From 66-474 sp963771735 (GTDB taxonomy: Bacteria > Pseudomonadota > Gammaproteobacteria > Xanthomonadales > Rhodanobacteraceae): DNA of 64,000 nucleotides. Positions within the stretch are counted from its first letter, which is position 1; each line of letters starts with the position of its first letter. The notes below the pieces were generated by a model that had not been told where the DNA came from, ran no database searches, and saw nothing but the letters and a program-made list of their open reading frames with translations. The stretch lies in NCBI GenBank assembly GCA_963771735.1, contig CAVYUN010000004.1:186001-250000 (forward strand), given 5' to 3'. The position numbers were made by a program, and so were the translations under genes. Shown piece after piece: positions 10,594-19,497 of the stretch.

Positions 10594-11631
10594 TCAAACG
10601 GTTGACGCGACAGCCAGACCTCTCGGGTCCGCTTCCATCTCGATCACGGCGAAACCTGACTGCTCTGCCCGCGATGCGAATTCCCGCAGGCGTTCATCTT
10701 GCAAGGCGAACGTGACGCCAACGTCACCGCCGCCGGCGCCGCAACTCTTGTAGACGCATCCGCATTCCGCCGCGAGCGTGGCAAGCGAGCGGTGCTCGCG
10801 GCTGGCGATGTCCGCGCCGGCTGAGTCGCCGAGGCAGGCCAGTGCTTGTGCATAGTCGTGGAGGCTGGTCAGGAATGCGCCGGCATCATGCAACGTTAGG
10901 GCATCGATACCGCGTGAAGAAATTGTAGCGAGTTCGTGCATTCGTTGCGCAAAGGCGGTCGGCTCGTGTTCACGCCACGCCGTGACGGTGGCCAGCATCG
11001 CGGGGGTCGAGGCCGGGTGGCCGGTGTAGACACAGCACCAGCGCAATTCCCCGGGTAGCGCCATCGGTAGTACGCGCGCCACGTTATCGCTGAGTTCGAA
11101 GCGGATCAGGCCTCCGGAGAGCGATGCCGCCACGTCGATTCCACTGCCGCGGCCGTGCTGGATTGCGCGATGGACGTCGATGACGCCATCCAGCGTCGGC
11201 GGCGGCAGGTCTGCCTGTGCGTGCAGTGCGCCGAGCAAGGCGACGGTGAGCGCGGCACTGGAGCCGAGGCCCAACTTGGCTTTTACCGCGGCCTGCCCGG
11301 GACGGACGTGTTCGAAATGGAACGATCCGCTTTCGAGCCGGATTCGGCATGGCTGCAAGTGGCCGATGCGTGCAGTGCGAGTTAGCAGCGTCGCGATCCA
11401 TTTCAGATCGTCGCTTGCATCACCGATCCATTCGGCATGATCGGAGCGAAGCCGCAGGCGCGCTTGCAGATTCAGGGTGGGCGACACGATTTCCCAGGTG
11501 TCGCTACCGCCGTCGGTGAGCGTGACCTTTGCGCGCCGATCCACCGCCAGCACCAGTGCCGGTGCGCCATCCAGCACCGCATATTCGCCGAGCAGGACCA
11601 GTTTGCCTGGCGCACTTGCGACGATGTGCAT
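10594..11631 (-). CDS. mvaK2: Phosphomevalonate kinase (GHMP family)
   Basis: A 345-residue GHMP kinase expected to convert 5-phosphomevalonate to 5-diphosphomevalonate. Seen are an N-terminal APGKLVLLGEYAVLDG motif, KLGLGSSAALTVALLGAL as the phosphate loop, HGRGSGIDVAAS and a C-terminal KSCGAGGGDVG motif, a set characteristic of ERG8/MvaK2 enzymes. The ATG at 11631 overlaps the stop of mvaD by one base (TGATG); a GTG one codon earlier is possible. Its place between mvaD and the HMGR-MVK fusion makes the assignment firm, since the other two GHMP steps are accounted for. Confidence 0.9.
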   Translation of the reverse strand: MHIVASAPGKLVLLGEYAVLDGAPALVLAVDRRAKVTLTDGGSDTWEIVSPTLNLQARLRLRSDHAEWIGDASDDLKWIATLLTRTARIGHLQPCRIRLESGSFHFEHVRPGQAAVKAKLGLGSSAALTVALLGALHAQADLPPPTLDGVIDVHRAIQHGRGSGIDVAASLSGGLIRFELSDNVARVLPMALPGELRWCCVYTGHPASTPAMLATVTAWREHEPTAFAQRMHELATISSRGIDALTLHDAGAFLTSLHDYAQALACLGDSAGADIASREHRSLATLAAECGCVYKSCGAGGGDVGVTFALQDERLREFASRAEQSGFAVIEMEADPRGLAVASTV

Positions 11632-12629
11632 CACGCGGAAACTGCTTCGATGCGCGCGCCTTCCCCCATGCCGCTGACCAGCACGTCTTCGACGCCGGCG
11701 ACATCACGCAGTGCTGCAGCAACCGCTTCGGTCGCATCGGGCAGGCATACCGCCTTCACCTGCGGACCGGCATCGATGGTGAAGAACACGCCGATACCTC
11801 CGGACTGCATGGCGCGGATGCACTGGATGCAGTCGAGGGTGGCGCTGTTCCAGTAGATCAGCGCGGGGCGCGTGGCCAGCATCACGGCGTGCATCGCCAT
11901 GCAACTGGCTTCGCTGACGAATGCCAGTTTTTCGAAATCGCGTGCCAGCGCGGCTTGCCGCGCGATGGCGAGGTCGGCCGGAACGGTGGCGACCCACTCG
12001 CGGTAGTACGGCGAGGTGCGTTGCGTGGCCTGCATGCCGTCGCGCGAGCTGGTGGCCTTTTTCTTGCGCGTGGTGATCGCGATCACAACGTTCAGCGGCC
12101 AGGCCGTGGCATCGAGCAGTGGTGTTGCGAATGCGTCCGCACCATCATCGCGAGTGCCGGCGGCCATTTCCGCGAAGCCGCCGAAAATCGACCGCGCGGC
12201 GGAGCCCGAACCACATCGCGCCAGCATCGATAGTTCGCTTTTGTCAAGGCCCAGCGCGAGCGCGTGATCGGCGGCGACCGCCAGCGCCGCGAAACCCGAT
12301 GCCGATGAGGCCAGCCCGGCGCCGGTCGGAAAATCATTGGCCGATTCGACGCACGCGCGCGTTGCAACACCGGCGCGTGCACGCAACAAATCCAGGAACG
12401 CACTGACCTTGCGCGATAGTTCCGCATCGCGCTGCCCGTTGAGTACGACGTCGTCCTGTGCCAGCGCTGGATCGAACCGCAGCGTGGTCCGTGTGTGCAG
12501 CGCATCCAGCGTGATGGACAGCGAGCCGGCCGCCGGCAGGTTCAGGGTGGCGTCGCGCTTGCCCCAATACTTGACCAGCGCGATATTGGGTTGGGCGATC
12601 GCGGTGGCCTGCATCGGTTGCGAGGTCAT
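11631..12629 (-). CDS. mvaD: Diphosphomevalonate decarboxylase
   Basis: A 332-residue enzyme making IPP from 5-diphosphomevalonate with ATP-driven decarboxylation. Diagnostic motifs are PNIALVKYWGKRD near the N-terminus, NDFPTGAGLASSASG (ATP loop), a GSGSAARSIFGG segment with the catalytic-region Arg, and MAMHAVMLATRPALIYW toward the C-terminus with a final FTIDAGPQV. The ATG overlaps the hpnA stop by ATGA, and its own stop overlaps the next start, so it is translationally coupled on both sides between hopanoid and mevalonate genes. Confidence 0.95.
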   Translation of the reverse strand: MTSQPMQATAIAQPNIALVKYWGKRDATLNLPAAGSLSITLDALHTRTTLRFDPALAQDDVVLNGQRDAELSRKVSAFLDLLRARAGVATRACVESANDFPTGAGLASSASGFAALAVAADHALALGLDKSELSMLARCGSGSAARSIFGGFAEMAAGTRDDGADAFATPLLDATAWPLNVVIAITTRKKKATSSRDGMQATQRTSPYYREWVATVPADLAIARQAALARDFEKLAFVSEASCMAMHAVMLATRPALIYWNSATLDCIQCIRAMQSGGIGVFFTIDAGPQVKAVCLPDATEAVAAALRDVAGVEDVLVSGMGEGARIEAVSA

Positions 12630-13618
12630 TGAAGATATCCGTTGTCCCGGAACCATTGTATTGCGTCGGCCAGCGCTTCCTCCGCCGGCCGTGCACGATA
12701 GCCAAGTTCGGTTTCCGCACGGCGGCTGGTGAAGTACATCCGGTGGCGCGCCAATTTCGCGCCCGCGACGGTGACGGTCGGTTCGTGGCCGCTCAGTCGC
12801 GCCCACGCTTCGGCGATGTGCGCGACCGGCAGCACCGCGGCGTGCGGCAGCTTCAGCCAGGGTGCGTGCCGTCCTGCCAGGTGCGCGACCGCGGCCAGGA
12901 TGGCCTTGAGGCTCATGTTGTCGCCGCCCAGTATGTAGCGCCGTCCGCTCTGTCCGCGTTCGTAGGCGAGCGCGTGGCCTTCGGCAACGTCGTCCACGTG
13001 CACGACACACAGCCCGGTATCGACGAACGCGGGCATCCTGCCGCGTGCGGCGTCGAGGATCATGCGCCCGGTCGGCGTCGGCTTGCGGTCGCGCGGACCG
13101 ATCGGTGCGGCCGGATTCACGATCACGATGTCGCGTCCCGCGTGGGCCTGGCGGCGCGCCATTTTCTCTGCAAGATACTTGGAGCGCTTGTACTCGCCCA
13201 GCATGTTGGCGTAACGGCTCGCGGTGTCCTCGTCGGCGGGCGTGCCGTCGTCGTGCAGGCCCAACGTCGCAACGCTGGAAGTGTGCACGATGCGGCCAAC
13301 GCCGCTGCGCTTCGCCGCGGCAAGGATATTGCGGGTGCCGCGCACGTTGTTCATGCGGATGCGGGTCGGATCGCGCGCCCACAGCCGGTAGTCGGCGGCG
13401 ACGTGGAACAGACCTTCGCAATCCTGCAGCGCGCGTTCCAGCGAGGACGGGTCGAGCAGGTCGCCCTGCACGATTTCGGCATCGAGTCCATCGAGATTGC
13501 GGGTGTCGCTGGATACGCGCACCAGGGCGCGAACCGTGTAGCCGCGTCGCAGCAGCACGCGCACCACCGCTGATCCTACGAAGCCGTTGGCGCCGCTGAC
13601 CAGGACGCGTGCGTTCAT
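12626..13618 (-). CDS. hpnA: Hopanoid-associated sugar epimerase HpnA
   Basis: A 330-residue extended short-chain dehydrogenase/epimerase. The Rossmann NAD motif SGANGFVGSAVVR is at the N-terminus, and the catalytic Tyr-x-x-x-Lys is in YKRSKYLAEK preceded by THSS-like HTSSVAT. Length and sequence fit HpnA, a family associated with hopanoid clusters whose precise substrate is not established. The ATG at 13618 overlaps the hpnG stop (ATGA), and its own stop overlaps the mvaD start in the same way. A longer open frame upstream is not used because it would run through hpnG. Confidence 0.88.
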   Translation of the reverse strand: MNARVLVSGANGFVGSAVVRVLLRRGYTVRALVRVSSDTRNLDGLDAEIVQGDLLDPSSLERALQDCEGLFHVAADYRLWARDPTRIRMNNVRGTRNILAAAKRSGVGRIVHTSSVATLGLHDDGTPADEDTASRYANMLGEYKRSKYLAEKMARRQAHAGRDIVIVNPAAPIGPRDRKPTPTGRMILDAARGRMPAFVDTGLCVVHVDDVAEGHALAYERGQSGRRYILGGDNMSLKAILAAVAHLAGRHAPWLKLPHAAVLPVAHIAEAWARLSGHEPTVTVAGAKLARHRMYFTSRRAETELGYRARPAEEALADAIQWFRDNGYLQ

Positions 13619-14331
13619 GCGGCGAGTGCGGCTGCGGTCGCAAGCGAACGGCGCGCACGCGCGAAATCCTGCGCGAGCGCTCGCGTCGCTCGCCAGGCAG
13701 CCGGACCGCCGAACGCGATTGCTGAAAGCATGTGCAGCGAGAATCCGGAATCGGCGCCGTCGAGCGCCTGGACGATGGATGCGGGCAGCCCGCGCCAAGC
13801 CGGATCGCAGATGGCCTTGACCGCGACGAACGGCAACCCGGTACTCAGGGCGATCGCGGCGACGGACGCGGCTTCCATATCCACGGCACGGGCGCCAGTC
13901 CGTTCAGCCAGTTCACGCTTGTCGGCCACGCTCGCGAGTGGCCGTTGGGCGGACCAGAGCACGCCACGGTGCGCGTTCAATTTCGGCGACAGCACCGAGA
14001 ACAAGTGTTCGCTGGCAGCGTCGTCAATCGCAATACCCGGATCAGCTTCGGTATGCCGTACGCGGTCGGGGATCAACACGTCGCCTGGTGCCAGGGCCGG
14101 ATCCAGCGCGCCCGCGACGCCCCAATTCGCGAGCCGATCGATACCGCAGGCGAGCAGCCGTTCCGCGGCGCGCGCGGCGTTGTCGGCGCCGATGCCGGAA
14201 ATGGCGACCCATCCGCCCCGCCAGCGCGCGCACTCGCCGACGCGCATTCCGCGAATGCCGAGACTGTGCGCTTCGGCGGGTAGCGCCACCACCAGGCCGG
14301 TGCCATCAATGGACGCCACCGTTTTCCGCAT
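13615..14331 (-). CDS. hpnG: Adenosylhopane nucleosidase HpnG-like (MTA/SAH nucleosidase superfamily)
   Basis: A 238-residue phosphorylase/nucleosidase. HpnG releases adenine from adenosylhopane to give ribosylhopane. Motifs seen are VALPAEA near the N-terminus, GIGADNAARA, NWGVAGALDP, the AVDMEAASVAA segment carrying the conserved Met-Glu pair, and VKAICD. The ATG at 14331 lies inside the last codons of the squalene-hopene cyclase gene (26-bp overlap); no later Met fits before the first conserved strand. It sits between shc and hpnA, while HpnH, the preceding step, is encoded farther down the same strand. Confidence 0.88.
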   Translation of the reverse strand: MRKTVASIDGTGLVVALPAEAHSLGIRGMRVGECARWRGGWVAISGIGADNAARAAERLLACGIDRLANWGVAGALDPALAPGDVLIPDRVRHTEADPGIAIDDAASEHLFSVLSPKLNAHRGVLWSAQRPLASVADKRELAERTGARAVDMEAASVAAIALSTGLPFVAVKAICDPAWRGLPASIVQALDGADSGFSLHMLSAIAFGGPAAWRATRALAQDFARARRSLATAAALAA

Positions 14332-16249
14332 TGCGGTAATGCACCAGTGCCCAATAGGGGAAGTAGCGACTGTAGCCGTGGTATTTGAGATAGAACACGC
14401 GCGGAAAGCCGGGCGCATTGAAGCGCGCCTCGTTCCACTCGCCATCGGTCTGGGTCTTCAGCAGGTATTCGATGCCGCGCGCGACTGCCGCGCTGGCGGC
14501 TTCGCCGGCTTCCATCAGCGCCAGCAGCGCCCACGCGGTCTGGGTCGGCCCGCTGCGCGCGCCCCGGCCACGCAGTCCGGGGTTGAGGTAGCTGTCATTG
14601 CCTTCGCCCCAGCCGCCGTCGGCCTGTTGCACCGATTTCAGCCATGCGACTGCCCGGCGCATCGGCGCGGCATCCGCCGGAATTCCGGCCGCACGCAGCG
14701 CGACCAGCACCGACCAGGTGCCATAGATGTAGTTGGTGCCCCAGCGGCCGAACCACGCGCCTTCCGGGGTCTGTTCCTCGAGCAGGAAGCGCGTGACGCG
14801 TTCGCGCGCGGTGCGGTCCTGCCTGCGCTCGAGCAGGGCAAGCAGGGTCAGGACGCGGCCGCTGACATCGCTGGTGGGGGGATCGAGCAGGGCGCCGTGG
14901 TCTGCGAACGGAATCTGGTTGAGCCACTGGTGGTCGTTGTCGGCATCGAACGCCGCGAAGCCGCCATTCTTCGATTGCATGCCGCACAACCAGTTGCTGG
15001 CGCGTTCGATCGCGTCTGCATAAATTGCGCGATGCGGCGACTGCTGCAGCGCACGCGCCACCACGGCGGTGTCGTCGAGGTCGGGATAGGCGTCATTCCT
15101 GAACTGGAACGCCCAGCCGCCACCGGGCAGGGCGGGGCGATAGGCGCGCCAGTCGCCGGCCTCTTCGCACAGCTGGCGCCCGAGCAGCCAGTCCAGTGCG
15201 CGGCGCGTGGCCTCGGCGGGTACGTCGCCGTCTTCCTGCAGCGCCAGGCAGATCAGGCCCGTATCCCACACCGGCGAAACGCACGGTTGGCACCACGCGT
15301 CGTGATCGTGCACCACCAGCAGATCGTCGATGGCCTTGCGGGTCTCGCTGCGCGCCGGATGATCGGCGGCGTAGCCCAACAGCGCAAGCGCTTCGTAGGC
15401 ATTGACCATCGCGGGGAAGATCGCACCAAGGCCGCCTTCGCCGTTACGGCGTTCCAGGATCCAGGTTTCGGCACGCTTAAGGGCATGCCTGCGCAAGCGC
15501 CCAGGAATCAGCGGTTCCACGCGCCGCACGGTTTGCTCGCACGCGAACAGCACGCGATTCAACAGCGAACGCGCGTGGAAATAATGTTTCTCGGATTCGG
15601 GCGGCGTGACGAAGAGTTCGCGGATGTGCACCTCGCGCGGATTTGCCGCACGCGGTTTCAGCGTGGTCAGCACCGACAGCGGCACCATCACGGTGCGTGA
15701 CCAGTACGAGACCTTGGCGAGGGTGAACGGGAACCAGCGTGGCAGCAACACGATCTCGACCGGCAGGAACGGCACGCCGCGCCAGGGCAGTTCGCCGAAC
15801 AACGCCAGCGCGATGCGGGTGAACACATTGCTGCGCGCGGCTCCACCTTGGCCGAGGATCGCGGCGCGCGCGCGTGCCATGTGCGGTGCGTCGGGGCGAT
15901 CGCCGGCCAACTTGAGCGCGAAGTAGCACTTGACGCTGCAACTCACGTCCAGTGCGCCGCCTGGATACAGTGACCAACCACCGTCGCTGGATTGCCGGGT
16001 ACGCAGATATTCGGCGAGCCGCGATTCAAGCAATCGGTCCGACTCGCCGAGGTAATGCAGCATCAGGATGTATTCGGCGGGAATCGTGCAGTCCGCTTCC
16101 AGTTCGTACTGCCAGTAGCCGTCGGGATGCTGGTGCGCCAGGATGCGCGTGCGCGCCGCACTGATCGCGTTGCCCAGGCGATCACCCGAGGCTCCCTCGT
16201 TGCGGGCGGCCATTGAATCCTGTTGCGGGATGCCGGAATAGGGTGCCAT
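14306..16249 (-). CDS. shc: Squalene-hopene cyclase
   Basis: A 647-residue class II triterpene cyclase that folds squalene into hopene at the membrane. It has the catalytic acid motif as DLDDTA, and multiple QW-type repeats (for example DGGWSLYPGG, NGGFAAFDAD, EGAWFGRWG, DGGWGEGND). The length is close to the family's usual 630-680. The ATG at 16249, 17 nt after the squalene synthase stop and behind AGAGGG, is chosen; an ATG at 16213 is possible. An extended frame reaching 16405 overlaps the upstream gene and is rejected. It is the second gene of the run. Confidence 0.96.
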   Translation of the reverse strand: MAPYSGIPQQDSMAARNEGASGDRLGNAISAARTRILAHQHPDGYWQYELEADCTIPAEYILMLHYLGESDRLLESRLAEYLRTRQSSDGGWSLYPGGALDVSCSVKCYFALKLAGDRPDAPHMARARAAILGQGGAARSNVFTRIALALFGELPWRGVPFLPVEIVLLPRWFPFTLAKVSYWSRTVMVPLSVLTTLKPRAANPREVHIRELFVTPPESEKHYFHARSLLNRVLFACEQTVRRVEPLIPGRLRRHALKRAETWILERRNGEGGLGAIFPAMVNAYEALALLGYAADHPARSETRKAIDDLLVVHDHDAWCQPCVSPVWDTGLICLALQEDGDVPAEATRRALDWLLGRQLCEEAGDWRAYRPALPGGGWAFQFRNDAYPDLDDTAVVARALQQSPHRAIYADAIERASNWLCGMQSKNGGFAAFDADNDHQWLNQIPFADHGALLDPPTSDVSGRVLTLLALLERRQDRTARERVTRFLLEEQTPEGAWFGRWGTNYIYGTWSVLVALRAAGIPADAAPMRRAVAWLKSVQQADGGWGEGNDSYLNPGLRGRGARSGPTQTAWALLALMEAGEAASAAVARGIEYLLKTQTDGEWNEARFNAPGFPRVFYLKYHGYSRYFPYWALVHYRNAENGGVH

Positions 16250-16265
16250 GTCGTCCGCTGACCCT

Positions 16266-17402
16266 CTACTTGAAGTTGATGGCGTGCGACGGACTGCAGG
16301 CGTCGCTTCCGGGCCAGGCCGCACGCGATTCCGGGAAGCGACCATCCCAGTCGTCGGCCAGCGCCTGCAGAGGCAGCCCTTCCGACATGCGCGCGAACCA
16401 GCCACGCAATACGCGGCTGTAACCGGCGAACAGATGCGTGACGATCACGATCTTCTTCACCACCTGGCGCGAAACCTTGACCTCTGATGCGGCGGTGAAG
16501 TCGGGCTTGGCCAGGATCGAGGCCAGCGTGCGCATCGCCAGTCCCAGCGCGATCAGGCAGAAGCGGCGGATGCCGACTTCCCTTTCCGGGATCAGCAACG
16601 TGTAGTCGAGCGCGTTGCGCAAATGGCTGTGCGCGATGCCGATCAGTTGCGCATAGGCCTTGCCGAACGCGGCAGGCACATTGCCGCGACGAAGATCTTC
16701 GAGTTTCAGCCCGGCCCGGGCGAACAGGTCGTGCGGCAGCCAGCACACGCCGCGTTCGCGATCCTCCCAGAAATCCTTGAGGATGTTGGTCATCTGCAGG
16801 CCCTGGCCGAACGACACGTCCAGCGCCGACATGGCCTCGCGTTTCTCGGCGATGCGCGGCGAGTACTCGCAGAACAGGTCGGTGAGGGTCTGCCCCACGA
16901 TGCCGGCGACGTAGTAACAGTAGCGGTCCATTTCGCGCATGTCGGCGAGGCCGCTGGTACTGGCGTCGCGCTCGAAGCGCGGCATGCCCGCGCACATCAC
17001 GCTGATGCAGCGGGTCAGCGACTCGCGCTGGGCGGGATTGAAGCCGTCGGTGACGCCGATGATGTCTGGCGTGTGCGCGACCAGGTCGCGTTCGGCCGCG
17101 AGCGTGTTGCCGTTCAACATCGGCGCCAACTCGCGCGCGAACAAGGCAGCGTCCTCGTTCGATCCGACCACGCGCGTGAAACGATGATGGAACTCCTGCT
17201 TCAGGTCGCCCGGCAGCGAGCGTTCGTCCTCGATGGTGTCCGCGATCCGGCACAGCAGGTAGGCATTGGCGATCACGGTGCGCAGGCGCGGGGCCAGCTG
17301 CGGAATCGTGAGCGCAAAGGTGCGCGACACTGCAGGAAGAATGCGCTCCTGATAGGCTTCGGCGGCTCGCCGTGACGCACTGGCAGAACCTCGGGCGATC
17401 AT
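16266..17402 (-). CDS. sqs: Squalene synthase (farnesyl-diphosphate farnesyltransferase)
   Basis: A 378-residue head-to-head prenyl transferase of the squalene/phytoene synthase family. The first Asp-rich motif is RIADTIEDE; the second region is MTNILKDFWEDRERG, with YVAGIVG between, in the pattern of single-enzyme squalene synthases (eukaryotic and Methylococcus types) rather than the bacterial HpnC/HpnD pair. No HpnC, HpnD or HpnE gene is present in the window, which agrees with a one-enzyme route from farnesyl diphosphate to squalene. It is the first gene of the minus-strand run and is divergent from ispA. A Cys-containing C-terminus without a clear membrane helix suggests a soluble or peripheral enzyme. 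Confidence 0.88.
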   Translation of the reverse strand: MIARGSASASRRAAEAYQERILPAVSRTFALTIPQLAPRLRTVIANAYLLCRIADTIEDERSLPGDLKQEFHHRFTRVVGSNEDAALFARELAPMLNGNTLAAERDLVAHTPDIIGVTDGFNPAQRESLTRCISVMCAGMPRFERDASTSGLADMREMDRYCYYVAGIVGQTLTDLFCEYSPRIAEKREAMSALDVSFGQGLQMTNILKDFWEDRERGVCWLPHDLFARAGLKLEDLRRGNVPAAFGKAYAQLIGIAHSHLRNALDYTLLIPEREVGIRRFCLIALGLAMRTLASILAKPDFTAASEVKVSRQVVKKIVIVTHLFAGYSRVLRGWFARMSEGLPLQALADDWDGRFPESRAAWPGSDACSPSHAINFK

Positions 17403-17493
17403 CCTGCGGGTCTCCTTCGGCGGGTTGGTTGCCGGTCGTCAATCTTACCTATTGTGCGTGAAGACGAGGTCGAAAGCGCGCCGGGGCCGTTTT

Positions 17494-17523
17494 TTGACAG
17501 GCGCGCAAGCGTCTCGCTAGGCT
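17494..17523 (+). promoter_or_regulatory. Putative sigma-70 promoter for ispA
   Basis: TTGACA at 17494-17499 and TAGGCT at 17518-17523 are separated by 18 nt, about 45 nt before the ispA start. It sits in the 163-bp gap between the divergent squalene synthase and ispA genes. The -35 is a perfect consensus; the -10 is weak. Confidence 0.5.
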
Positions 17524-17565
17524 CGTGGCCGTTCGCGGCGCCCGCCGCCATGCACGGTATTCCCT

Positions 17566-18504
17566 ATGCCTTTCGCTGACCGCGTGCCCGGTTGCCTCGA
17601 GCGCGTCGAACGCGCGCTGGAGGCGCGCCTGCCCGTTGCGGATGCGCGGCCCGCTTCCCTGCATGCGGCCATGCGGTATGCGGCACTGGGAGGGGGCAAG
17701 CGGATGCGTCCGTTGCTGTGCTACGCCAGCGGGGAAGTGTTGGGGATCGCGCCCGAACGGTTGGACGATGCCGCCTGTGCGGTCGAATGCGTGCATGTTT
17801 TCTCGCTGGTGCACGACGACCTGCCGGCCATGGACGATGATGCGCTCCGCCGCGGCAAGCCGTCCACGCACGTTGCCTTTGGCGAGGCGACCGCCATTCT
17901 GGCCGGCGACGCGCTGCAGACGCTCGCGTTCGAAATCCTGGCCGGCGACGGGGTCCGCGATGCCGCCGAGCGACTGGGCATGATCGCGATCCTGGCCGGC
18001 GACGGGGTCCGCGATGCCGCCGAGCGACTGGGCATGATCGCGATCCTGGCCGCGGCGACGGGCTCGAAAGGCATGACCGGTGGGCAGGCCGTCGACCTGG
18101 AATCGGAAGGCAAGCGGATATCTGCCGCCGAGCTCGAGGCGCTGGACCGCGACAAGACCGGCCGGCTGATCCGCGCTGCGGTGCTGATGCCGTGCTGCGC
18201 AGTGCCTGGTCTTCCGGCTACGACCCGCGCTGCGCTGGATCGTTTCGCCGAGTGCGTTGGCTTGGCGTTCCAGATCAGGGACGACGTGCTGGACATCGAG
18301 GGCGAACAGGCGTTGACCGGCAAGACCCATGGCGCGGATGCCGCGCGCGGCAAGGCGACCTATCCGTCGCTGATGGGCATGGACAGCGCCAAGGGCCGCG
18401 CGGACGGGTTGTACGCCGAGGCGTTGGCCGCGCTGGAACCCTTCGGCGATGCCGCCGAGCCGTTGCGCTGGATGGCGCGCTACATCGTGCATCGCGACCG
18501 TTGA
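17566..18504 (+). CDS. ispA: Farnesyl diphosphate synthase / short-chain polyprenyl synthetase with an internal 18-residue duplication
   Basis: A 312-residue trans-prenyltransferase making farnesyl (or geranyl) diphosphate from IPP and DMAPP. The first Asp-rich motif is HDDLPAMDDD followed by RRGKPSTH, the second is FQIRDDVLD, and GGKRMRP binds IPP. Between the FEILA helix and the MTGGQAVDLE motif, the 18 residues LAGDGVRDAAERLGMIAI occur twice in a row because 17935-17988 is perfectly repeated at 17989-18042. One copy would restore normal family spacing. It is divergent from squalene synthase, its probable consumer, and completes the path from the mevalonate genes to C15. Confidence 0.93.
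   Translation: MPFADRVPGCLERVERALEARLPVADARPASLHAAMRYAALGGGKRMRPLLCYASGEVLGIAPERLDDAACAVECVHVFSLVHDDLPAMDDDALRRGKPSTHVAFGEATAILAGDALQTLAFEILAGDGVRDAAERLGMIAILAGDGVRDAAERLGMIAILAAATGSKGMTGGQAVDLESEGKRISAAELEALDRDKTGRLIRAAVLMPCCAVPGLPATTRAALDRFAECVGLAFQIRDDVLDIEGEQALTGKTHGADAARGKATYPSLMGMDSAKGRADGLYAEALAALEPFGDAAEPLRWMARYIVHRDR
17935..18042 (+). repeat. Perfect 54-bp tandem duplication within ispA
   Basis: Two identical 54-bp units starting ATCCTGGCCGGCGAC (17935-17988 and 17989-18042), followed by 9 bp of a third partial copy that diverges. The unit is a multiple of three, so the frame is kept. Perfect identity implies a very recent event or an assembly artefact. Confidence 0.93.
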
Positions 18505-18553
18505 TCGCGGTGGTTGGATTGATTGCCGATTTCGGCGGAATGCAAGCCTGCGA

Positions 18554-19279
18554 TCAGCGCGTGTGAAAGCCGTATTCGGCGAGCACGGGCTTCAGGGCCC
18601 TGACCCATATCGCGTAACCGGCGGGTTGCATGTGCAGGCCGTCCTTGCGGAACAGGCGTGGGTTCGGCTTGCCTTGCGCATCGAGCATCATCGGGGCGAC
18701 GTCGACGAAGGTGATTCGTTTCTGCGTGCGCGACCAGCCGGCGATCTTGTCGTTGGCTTCATGCATCCGCGGCCACATCGACCAGCGCGCGATGCTTGGC
18801 TTGATCGAGATGTAGACGATGGCCACGTTCGGGATTGCCTTGCGCACGCGGGCGACGAAGGCCTCGAAGTCGTCGCGTACCTGATCGGGGGTCAGGCCTT
18901 CGGCGATGTCGTTGTCGCCGGCGTACATCACAATCACGCGTGGATTGTAGGGAATCACGATACGGTCAGCGTAGTAAGTGCTGTCTGCAATCGCCGAGCC
19001 CCCGAAGCCGCGGTCGATGACCGCAATGCCGGGAAAATCCTTCTGCAGCGTCGGGGTCCAGAACCGGATCGAGGAACTGCCCACGAAGACCACGTCGTGT
19101 TGCAGCGGCGGCTGGCTGGCGTCCTGCGCGACCAGCTTGTCGATGTCGGATTTCCAGGATTGCGGCGACGGCGGCAGCGCCAGCGCGACGCCACTCGCGA
19201 GCAACAGCGCGGCGCCAGCAAGGAGTGTGCGCAACGAGCCCAGATTCGGCGTCGGGATGTCTTTAAGGCAGATATTCAA
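18554..19279 (-). CDS. SGNH/GDSL-type hydrolase, exported
   Basis: A 241-residue esterase of the SGNH hydrolase superfamily with an N-terminal signal-like segment (LLAGAALLLASGVALA). Block I appears as FVGSSSIRFW (nucleophile Ser), block II as GFGGSA, block III as YAGDND and block V as DGLHM with the catalytic Asp and His. It therefore probably acts in the periplasm on an acyl or acetyl ester; the substrate cannot be told. It is convergent with ispA (49-bp gap) and separated from tRNA-Ala by a strong terminator. Start ATG at 19279; no later Met precedes the signal peptide core. Confidence 0.8.
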   Translation of the reverse strand: MNICLKDIPTPNLGSLRTLLAGAALLLASGVALALPPSPQSWKSDIDKLVAQDASQPPLQHDVVFVGSSSIRFWTPTLQKDFPGIAVIDRGFGGSAIADSTYYADRIVIPYNPRVIVMYAGDNDIAEGLTPDQVRDDFEAFVARVRKAIPNVAIVYISIKPSIARWSMWPRMHEANDKIAGWSRTQKRITFVDVAPMMLDAQGKPNPRLFRKDGLHMQPAGYAIWVRALKPVLAEYGFHTR

Positions 19280-19376
19280 GCTGGGTGAGGGAGGTTGCCG
19301 GTTGCTTCGGGATTATAGGCCGCCCGCGGCAAACGATTTGACACGGACGCGTCGGGCTGCGGACCCCGCTGTTCAA

Positions 19377-19413
19377 AATGGAAAGGCCGTCCTTCCGGGA
19401 CGGCCTTTCCATT
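19377..19413 (-). terminator. Strong hairpin downstream of tRNA-Ala
   Basis: A 16-bp perfect inverted repeat: AATGGAAAGGCCGTCC at 19377-19392 and its complement at 19398-19413, with a 5-nt loop. It lies just past the tRNA-Ala 3' end in the direction of tRNA transcription and could also act on the plus strand. It probably isolates the tRNA from the SGNH hydrolase gene. Confidence 0.7.
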
Positions 19414-19421
19414 GAACGAAT

Positions 19422-19497
19422 TGGTGGAGCGGAAGGGGATCGAACCCTCGACCTCTGCATTGCGAACGCAGCGCTCTCCCAGCTGAGCTACCGCCCC
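19422..19497 (-). tRNA. tRNA-Ala (anticodon CGC)
   Basis: A 76-nt cloverleaf with acceptor GGGGCGG/CCGCTCC including the G3-T70 alanine identity pair, discriminator A and an encoded CCA. The anticodon loop TTCGCAA gives CGC, reading GCG. D and T arms (GCTC/GAGC; GAGGG-TTCGATC-CCCTT) are complete. Confidence 0.96.

Noticed and set aside
11631..13658. A 675-codon frame joining hpnA antisense frame and mvaD
   Set aside because: Its upstream half is an out-of-frame shadow of hpnA; mvaD begins at 12629 with its conserved N-terminus.
16249..16405. N-terminal extension of squalene-hopene cyclase
   Set aside because: It overlaps the upstream squalene synthase and has no cyclase sequence; the ATG at 16249 is sufficient.
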